NCBI GenBank assembly: GCA_039197065.1
Contig: JBCCUL010000014.1
Coordinates: 153,631-217,630 of the forward strand
Reading direction: 5' to 3'
From: JANQPX01 sp039197065
GTDB lineage: Bacteria > Pseudomonadota > Alphaproteobacteria > Geminicoccales > Geminicoccaceae
DNA length: 64,000 nt
Shown here: in pieces, positions 59,980 through 64,000 of the stretch
Position numbering within the stretch: the stretch's first letter is position 1
Layout: every line of letters starts with the position of its first letter
Notes under the pieces: model-generated
The model's input: the letters and a program-made list of their open reading frames with translations, nothing else
The model's database searches: none
Told to the model about the DNA's origin: nothing
Translations under genes and position numbers: made by a program

Positions 59980-61158
59980 TCAGCCCTCCCCCTGATTGTC
60001 TTCGGACGGCGTTTCTCCGGTCTCCGGAGCAATGTCAGCGCTCCCGGGCGCCCCCGGGTAGGTGACAGGTTGGCCGGGGCGCAGGCGTTCATTGCCTCTG
60101 ATCACAACCAGATCGCCGTTGCCGAGGCCGTCGATGACCTCGAAACGGCTGTCGATAGCAGCGCCAAGGCTGACCGGTTGCGGCGTCGCAGCGGCATCCT
60201 TCACCAAAAAGACAATGGCGCCGTTCGGCCGCCGGATCACCCCATCCTTGCTGACGGTCGCGACCTCGCGTGTCTTACCGATCGGGATGTCCAGGGTTAC
60301 GCTTTGCGCGACCGCGAGTTCGCCGACAGCGGGCGTCGTCGTCGGCGTGAAGCGTACGGCGCGCGTGCGCGTCAGCGGATTTTCCTCCGGAACGATGGCG
60401 CGCACCGTCGCGGTCTGACGCTCGCCGGCGATGGTAACGCTCACTTCGGTGTCCGGCGCCAGTCCCTGAAGCTGGTCGACCGGCACGTCGGCCTCGATTT
60501 CGAGCGCGCTGTCGTCGACCAGAGAAAGGACCGTGTCGCCGAGACGCACATAGGCACCTGGATTGACCAATTTCCGGGTGACGACGCCGCCATAGGGGGC
60601 TGTGATCACCATGTCGCGAAGATTGCGGCGGCTTAACTGCTGCTTGGCGCGATATTGTCCGAGGCGCGCCTCGGCTGCGCCAAGCCGGCTTTTGGCGACC
60701 GTGATCTCGCGCTCCTTGTCCTCGCGCTGAGCCTTGGAAAACGCCGCCGACTCTCGAAGCCGGTTGATGCGCTCCAGCTCGTTTTCGAGCAGGGCGATCT
60801 CGGCCTCTGCAGTCGCCCTGTCGGCCACTGCCGATTCGTACTCCGCATCGGCCAGGTCGACGTCATACTGGACCGGCTCGGCGTCGAGCTCCACCAGCAC
60901 GGCGCCCTCGTCGACGCGGTCGCCGACATCGACGGCGACATTGCTCACAAGACCGCCGACCCGGGCGGCGATCTGGCCCTGCCGTTTGGTGACGATGCGC
61001 CCAAGCACTGGCCGTGTCTGATTCAACGGTTCGATCCGCACCGCATCCACCTGCACCAGGGCCGGCCGCTCCTGAGCGACAGCAGGAAGCGTTGCCGTCG
61101 CGATGGCCGAGGCCAACAGGACAAGGGCGGGAAACAGGGAAGCGTGGCGCATTTGCAT
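59980..61158 (-). CDS. RND efflux pump, periplasmic adaptor (membrane fusion protein)
   Basis: About 392 residues from an ATG at 61158; the frame is open to 61206. A signal peptide (LFPALVLLASAIATATLPAVA) precedes the adaptor: a lipoyl-type half (RIVTKRQGQIAARVGGLVSNVAVDVGDRV), a coiled-coil hairpin about 100-170, then the second lipoyl half (TAPYGGVVTRKLVNPGAYVRLGDTV) and beta-barrel and membrane-proximal domains (IEADVPVDQLQGL). It connects the RND pump to the outer-membrane channel. Organised as an operon with the downstream pump gene; the substrate range is unknown. Confidence 0.9.
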   Translation of the reverse strand: MQMRHASLFPALVLLASAIATATLPAVAQERPALVQVDAVRIEPLNQTRPVLGRIVTKRQGQIAARVGGLVSNVAVDVGDRVDEGAVLVELDAEPVQYDVDLADAEYESAVADRATAEAEIALLENELERINRLRESAAFSKAQREDKEREITVAKSRLGAAEARLGQYRAKQQLSRRNLRDMVITAPYGGVVTRKLVNPGAYVRLGDTVLSLVDDSALEIEADVPVDQLQGLAPDTEVSVTIAGERQTATVRAIVPEENPLTRTRAVRFTPTTTPAVGELAVAQSVTLDIPIGKTREVATVSKDGVIRRPNGAIVFLVKDAAATPQPVSLGAAIDSRFEVIDGLGNGDLVVIRGNERLRPGQPVTYPGAPGSADIAPETGETPSEDNQGEG

Positions 61159-61324
61159 GACGAGCGAGCCTGAGGCGGATGTTGTTTTCGAGGATGTGCC
61201 CAACAATCCAATGCACGACCGCCAAGGTCAATGGCGATCGCTGGCTTTAACCAATTGTTGACCGTTTTCCGTTTGAATCAAGGCCTTCGGATGGTTTCTT
61301 TCTGGAATCAAAGAGTTGGATATC

Positions 61325-61522
61325 ATGAACAGCCCTGCGGAAGGCCACGAGATCCTGATGGAGGTTGCCCAGGTCGGCAATATCCTGCGCGTCGCCGCCA
61401 TGGATCCCAAAACGCTCCATGAAGTCACCTTTCAGGCGCCGATGTCGGCCGATCAGGCAACGCTCGCCGCGCTGGCGCGAAGGAAGTTGGCTTTTGTGTC
61501 CAGACGGAAGTCGAAAACCTAG
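61325..61522 (+). CDS. Small conserved protein, DUF6898-like
   Basis: 65 residues from the ATG at 61325; a TTG at 61316 is also in frame. The protein (EILMEVAQVGNILRVAAMDP, HEVTFQAPMSADQATLAALA, RRKLAFVSRRK) matches the pattern of short alphaproteobacterial proteins annotated as DUF6898, which begin with a valine-rich strand, carry a VAAID/AMD-type turn and end with a Lys/Arg-rich tail. Its role is unknown. The start of the RND adaptor lies nearby on the opposite strand. Confidence 0.72.
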   Translation: MNSPAEGHEILMEVAQVGNILRVAAMDPKTLHEVTFQAPMSADQATLAALARRKLAFVSRRKSKT

Positions 61523-61678
61523 CGTTCACGCTGAAAACTGGCCTCCGAATGACGGCTAGACGCGCGTGATGCTGGAATTTTCCGGCGTGACCCGTCATGG
61601 ATGGATCAAAGCTCTTCTCGCCCGATGGAGGCGGTTCGGCGTCGAGGGCGAATGACAGGCATTGAACGGGGAGGTGCT

Positions 61679-63076
61679 GTGAGCGGGACGGAACGCTTTC
61701 GATTGGGCACGGGGGCTGGTTTCTCCGCCGATCGGCTCGATCCTGCGGTCGATCTGGTCACGGAGGGCGAACTCGACGCCATCGTGTTCGAATGCATTGG
61801 CGAACGCACCCTGGCCTTTGGCCATCGGGATCGCTTGTCCGATCCCGCGAAGGGATACAACCCGCTCCTGGAACGCCGTCTGCGCGCCGTTCTGCCGGGC
61901 TGCATCGCCAATGGAACCAGGCTGATCACGAACATGGGGGTCGCCAATCCCAACGCTGCCGCCAGCCAGGCGGTCGAGGTGGCGCGTGAGCTCGGCCTTT
62001 GGGGACGGCGGATCGCTGCGGTCGGCGGCGATGACGTGACCGATCAGATCACCCCTGACACTGAGCTCGACGAGCCGGGTTTGCGCATAAGTGATGTCGG
62101 TCGGAAGATGGTCGGCGCGAACGCCTATCTCGGTGCTGATGCGATTCTGCCGGCATTCGATGCCGAAGCCGATGTCGTCATCACCGGCCGCGTCGCCGAT
62201 CCCAGCCTGTTTCTCGCTCCCCTTTGCCATGCCTTTGGCTGGCTTCCCGATGACTGGGCGACATTGGGGGCGGGCACCCTGGTCGGCCACCTGATGGAAT
62301 GCGCGGCGCAGGTGACCGGCGGCTACTTTGCCGATCCTGGCAAGAAGGACGTCGACAATCTCGCCTATGTCGGTTTTCCCATTGCAGAAGTCGACCCGGA
62401 CGGCGGCGCCGTCATCACCAAACTGACGCGAGCGGGCGGTTTGGTCAGCGAGCGCACCGTGAAGGAGCAGCTTCTCTACGAGGTGCATGATCCGAACGCC
62501 TATCTGACGCCCGACGTGACCGCTGACTTTTCCCAAGTGACTCTGGGGCAGGCCGGCGACCATCGCGTCAGGATCGGCGGGGCGGGCGGCGCCAAGCGCC
62601 CGGATCATTTGAAGGTGACCGTGGCGTTCGACGGCGGTTTCCTGGCGGAGGCCGGCGTTTCCTATGCCGGTCCCGGCGCTGGCCGGCGCGCAAAACTGGC
62701 GCTCGATATTCTAGAAGAGCGCATGACCCGCCTGCATGGTAGCAATGCGCCTTTGAGACTCGATCTGATCGGACAAAACGCCCTCCACGCCGCCGCGGGC
62801 GGGGCGTCCATTGCCAGTGGGGCGTCCACCGCTGGCGGAGCCTCTGCCGCTGGCGGCGAAATTGATGAGCTTACCGACGTGAGGGTGCGCGCCGCCCTTC
62901 GAGCCGACAGCCGCGATATGGCGGAACTACTGCTTTGGGAGGTCGAGGCGCTGCTCTGCTGCGGGCCGGCAGGCGGCGGCGGCTTTCGCGGCCAGATCAC
63001 GCCGAGCGTGGTGACCCACACTGCCTATATCGAACGCGATCGCGTTCAGCCCACCTTGCGTTTGGTCGAGACATGA
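61679..63076 (+). CDS. AtuA-family (DUF1446) protein, main domain
   Basis: 465 residues from a GTG at 61679, with GGGGAGGT just upstream; this start gives the family-typical opening FRLGTGAGFSADRLDPAV. Conserved segments: DAIVFECIGERTLAFGHRDR, LITNMGVANPNAA, VITGRVADPSLFLAPL, AGTLVGHLMECAAQVTGGYF, and ITKLTRAGGLVSERTVKEQLLYEVHDP. AtuA is required for acyclic terpene (citronellol) degradation in Pseudomonas, and the wider family is associated with acyl-CoA catabolism, but its reaction is undefined. The C-terminal third includes an Ala/Gly/Ser-rich insertion (GGASIASGASTAGGASAAGG) that looks like a slippage-prone linker. The ATGA overlap couples it to the next gene. Confidence 0.85.
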   Translation: MSGTERFRLGTGAGFSADRLDPAVDLVTEGELDAIVFECIGERTLAFGHRDRLSDPAKGYNPLLERRLRAVLPGCIANGTRLITNMGVANPNAAASQAVEVARELGLWGRRIAAVGGDDVTDQITPDTELDEPGLRISDVGRKMVGANAYLGADAILPAFDAEADVVITGRVADPSLFLAPLCHAFGWLPDDWATLGAGTLVGHLMECAAQVTGGYFADPGKKDVDNLAYVGFPIAEVDPDGGAVITKLTRAGGLVSERTVKEQLLYEVHDPNAYLTPDVTADFSQVTLGQAGDHRVRIGGAGGAKRPDHLKVTVAFDGGFLAEAGVSYAGPGAGRRAKLALDILEERMTRLHGSNAPLRLDLIGQNALHAAAGGASIASGASTAGGASAAGGEIDELTDVRVRAALRADSRDMAELLLWEVEALLCCGPAGGGGFRGQITPSVVTHTAYIERDRVQPTLRLVET

Positions 63077-63408
63077 AACGAACGGTTCCCCTTCGCGACA
63101 TCGCTCACGCCCGCGCCGGCGACAAGGGCAATCGCTCCAATGTCAGTCTCTTCGTCTTCGATCCTGCGGATTATCCTCTGATCAAGGCGCAGGTCACCGC
63201 CGAAAGACTGAAGACGGCGTTTCCGGGCCTGCTCAAAGGGCGTGTACAGCGATTCGAGCTTGATCATCTCTTCGGCCTGAACTTCGTCATGGACCAAGCG
63301 CTGGAAGGCGGGGTCAACCTGTCCCTCAACCTCGACTCCCATGGGAAATCCTGGAGTTTTCTCGTTCTTGGCCTCACCGTCGAGATCGATCGGGAAGACA
63401 TGGGCTGA
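63073..63408 (+). CDS. AtuA C-terminal-domain-like small protein
   Basis: 111 residues. The sequence (PLRDIAHARAGDKGNRSNVSLFVFDPADYPLI, RLKTAFPGLLKGRVQRFELDHLFGLNFVMDQALEGGVNLSL, GKSWSFLVLGLTVEI) matches the domain that forms the C-terminal ~100 residues of long AtuA proteins, here a separate gene. It starts inside the stop of the preceding gene (ATGA). The two products very likely associate to form one functional unit. GDKGN-R is the strongest motif. Confidence 0.85.
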   Translation: MKRTVPLRDIAHARAGDKGNRSNVSLFVFDPADYPLIKAQVTAERLKTAFPGLLKGRVQRFELDHLFGLNFVMDQALEGGVNLSLNLDSHGKSWSFLVLGLTVEIDREDMG

Positions 63409-63416
63409 TCGAAACC

Positions 63417-63454
63417 AGCCCCGCTCTCCTCATCAAGTGAGAAGAGCGGGGGCT
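63417..63454. terminator. Bidirectional terminator between convergent genes
   Basis: AGCCCCGCTCT (63417-63427) pairs with AGAGCGGGGGCT (63443-63454) with a single bulged G and a loop of about 15 bases. It sits between the convergent AtuA-partner and histone-like genes and could end transcription from both sides; a T tract is weak. Confidence 0.75.
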
Positions 63455-63478
63455 CGGTCTCGGTGATGAGCCGTCGGC

Positions 63479-64000
63479 TCAGCCCTTGCGAGCGCGGCTC
63501 TCCTGGGCATCCATCCAGGTCGTCATCCGGACGAACATGTCCAGATACTGACGGCCTGAGGCGTCCAGCGTCTTGCTTTGCTTGATCTGGGCAGCCCAGT
63601 CACGGCAAAGGCGGGTGAAGCCCTGGCCGATATGACCGCCGGCAGCGACACCGACCATCGACGCATGCCTGATCATTTCAGCACTCATGCGCTTGGTCTT
63701 AACCGCACGTGGCTTGCTCGTGACGCGGCGCGCGGTCGTCTTGCGTGCGACGGCCTTGACGGGACGCTTGGCAGCGGTCCGGGTGCGGGCGGTGGTGGTC
63801 GCCTTCTTCGGCGCGGCCTTTTTCGCAGCGGCCTTCACAGGGCGCTTGGCGGTGGTCTTTGCCTTGGTCGTGGTCGTCTTGCGTGCGACGGCCTTGACGG
63901 GGCGCTTGGCAGCGATCCGGGTGCGGGCGGTGGTGGTCGCCTTCTTCGGCGCAGCCTTTTTCGCAGCGGCCTTCACAGGGCGCTTGGCGGTGGTCTTGGC
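63479..64000 (-). CDS. Lys/Ala-rich histone H1-like protein (5' end outside window)
   Basis: The frame is open to the window edge, so the N-terminus is missing; a GTG at 63976 is only a possible start. At least 100 residues are a repetitive basic region (KAAAKKAAPKKATTTARTR, AAKRPVKAVARKTT). A more ordinary C-terminal domain of about 70 residues follows: KRMSAEMIRHASMVGVAAGGHIGQGFTRLCRDWAAQIKQ and YLDMFVRMTTWMDAQ. Basic repeats of this type bind DNA or polyanions, as in bacterial H1-like proteins. Given the PHB genes in the window, a granule-associated role of the PhaM type is an alternative. The family of the C-terminal domain is not recognised. Confidence 0.75.
   Translation of the reverse strand, partial: AKTTAKRPVKAAAKKAAPKKATTTARTRIAAKRPVKAVARKTTTTKAKTTAKRPVKAAAKKAAPKKATTTARTRTAAKRPVKAVARKTTARRVTSKPRAVKTKRMSAEMIRHASMVGVAAGGHIGQGFTRLCRDWAAQIKQSKTLDASGRQYLDMFVRMTTWMDAQESRARKG
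63737..64000 (-). repeat. Tandem 138-bp repeats encoding the basic region
   Basis: Within the histone-like gene a 46-residue unit (KAAAKKAAPKKATTTARTR plus AAKRPVKAVARKTT and a short variable end) recurs with a period of 138 bases; one full unit and most of a second are visible, and the unit continues beyond the window. DNA-level identity is high, which suggests recent expansion and likely length variation between strains. Confidence 0.8.

Noticed and set aside
57741..60065. A 774-codon open frame on the plus strand across the RND pump gene
   Set aside because: It is antisense to a strongly conserved transporter. Its composition (Arg, His, Asp, Gly) is that expected from the mirror frame of GC-rich coding DNA.
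1..64000. tRNA, rRNA, riboswitch or phage integration sites
   Set aside because: I looked for cloverleaf-type GGTTCGAATCC segments, conserved riboswitch words and att repeats and saw none. This was by eye and could miss a tRNA.

Overview
The window looks like a chromosomal segment of an alphaproteobacterium, probably from the Hyphomicrobiales or a nearby order. The support is indirect: high GC, many ATGA-coupled operons, GTG/TTG/CTG starts, SoeABC-type sulfite oxidation, scattered polyhydroxybutyrate genes, a DUF6898-like small protein, and dispersed palindromic intergenic elements of the kind common in that class. I cannot name a genus. I saw no rRNA, tRNA, CRISPR array, phage or transposase gene.

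Layout. 0-3.8 kb: tail of a short-chain dehydrogenase, a GT4 glycosyltransferase, a membrane-anchored M23 peptidase, and an ArsR repressor with the two-cysteine pattern of sulfide sensors (SqrR/BigR). 3.9-13.2 kb: a sulfur module made of soeCBA on the minus strand and, divergent from it, an AhpD-like protein, a TauE/SafE sulfite exporter, a TIGR02186-type protein, a universal stress protein and two tandem MlaC-like proteins. 13.4-18 kb: envelope and stress genes, namely an HPF/cold-shock fusion, a DUF882 M15-type peptidase, an Ala-rich lipoprotein, two divergent L,D-transpeptidases and a sugar-phosphate-isomerase-type cupin. 18.4-20.9 kb: phaA and a PhaC-like hydrolase; phaZ lies at 36.3-37.6 kb.

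21.6-27.9 kb is the most accessory part. A GAF-HisKA-receiver protein without an ATPase domain is followed by a large LRR-Roc-COR GTPase whose frame breaks just before a C-terminal TIR domain. Removing one T in the GGGGTTGG at 25636-25643 would give a single LRR-Roc-COR-TIR protein of about 1047 residues, a plausible TIR-effector immune or cell-suicide protein. A stand-alone PqqD and an ArsR/SRPBCC pair with a clear operator follow.

28-46.7 kb is mostly metabolism and transport: a D-amino-acid PLP enzyme, an orphan peptide-type permease pair, a P-loop kinase, a radical SAM enzyme, an AT-rich unrecognised gene (34.1-35.5 kb), an orphan sugar-type ABC ATPase, an Ldh2-type dehydrogenase, a TAXI binding protein, M23, MATE, cupin and tartrate/malate dehydrogenase. 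47-64 kb holds a chemoreceptor, a BKACE enzyme, a Tat-exported SMP-30 protein, a translationally coupled binding protein plus histidine kinase, endonuclease I, a TRL-like lipoprotein, an RND efflux pair, an AtuA two-gene unit and a Lys/Ala-rich histone-like protein cut by the window edge.

Three families of dispersed non-coding repeats (73-197 bp) sit between genes, several of them abutting stop codons.
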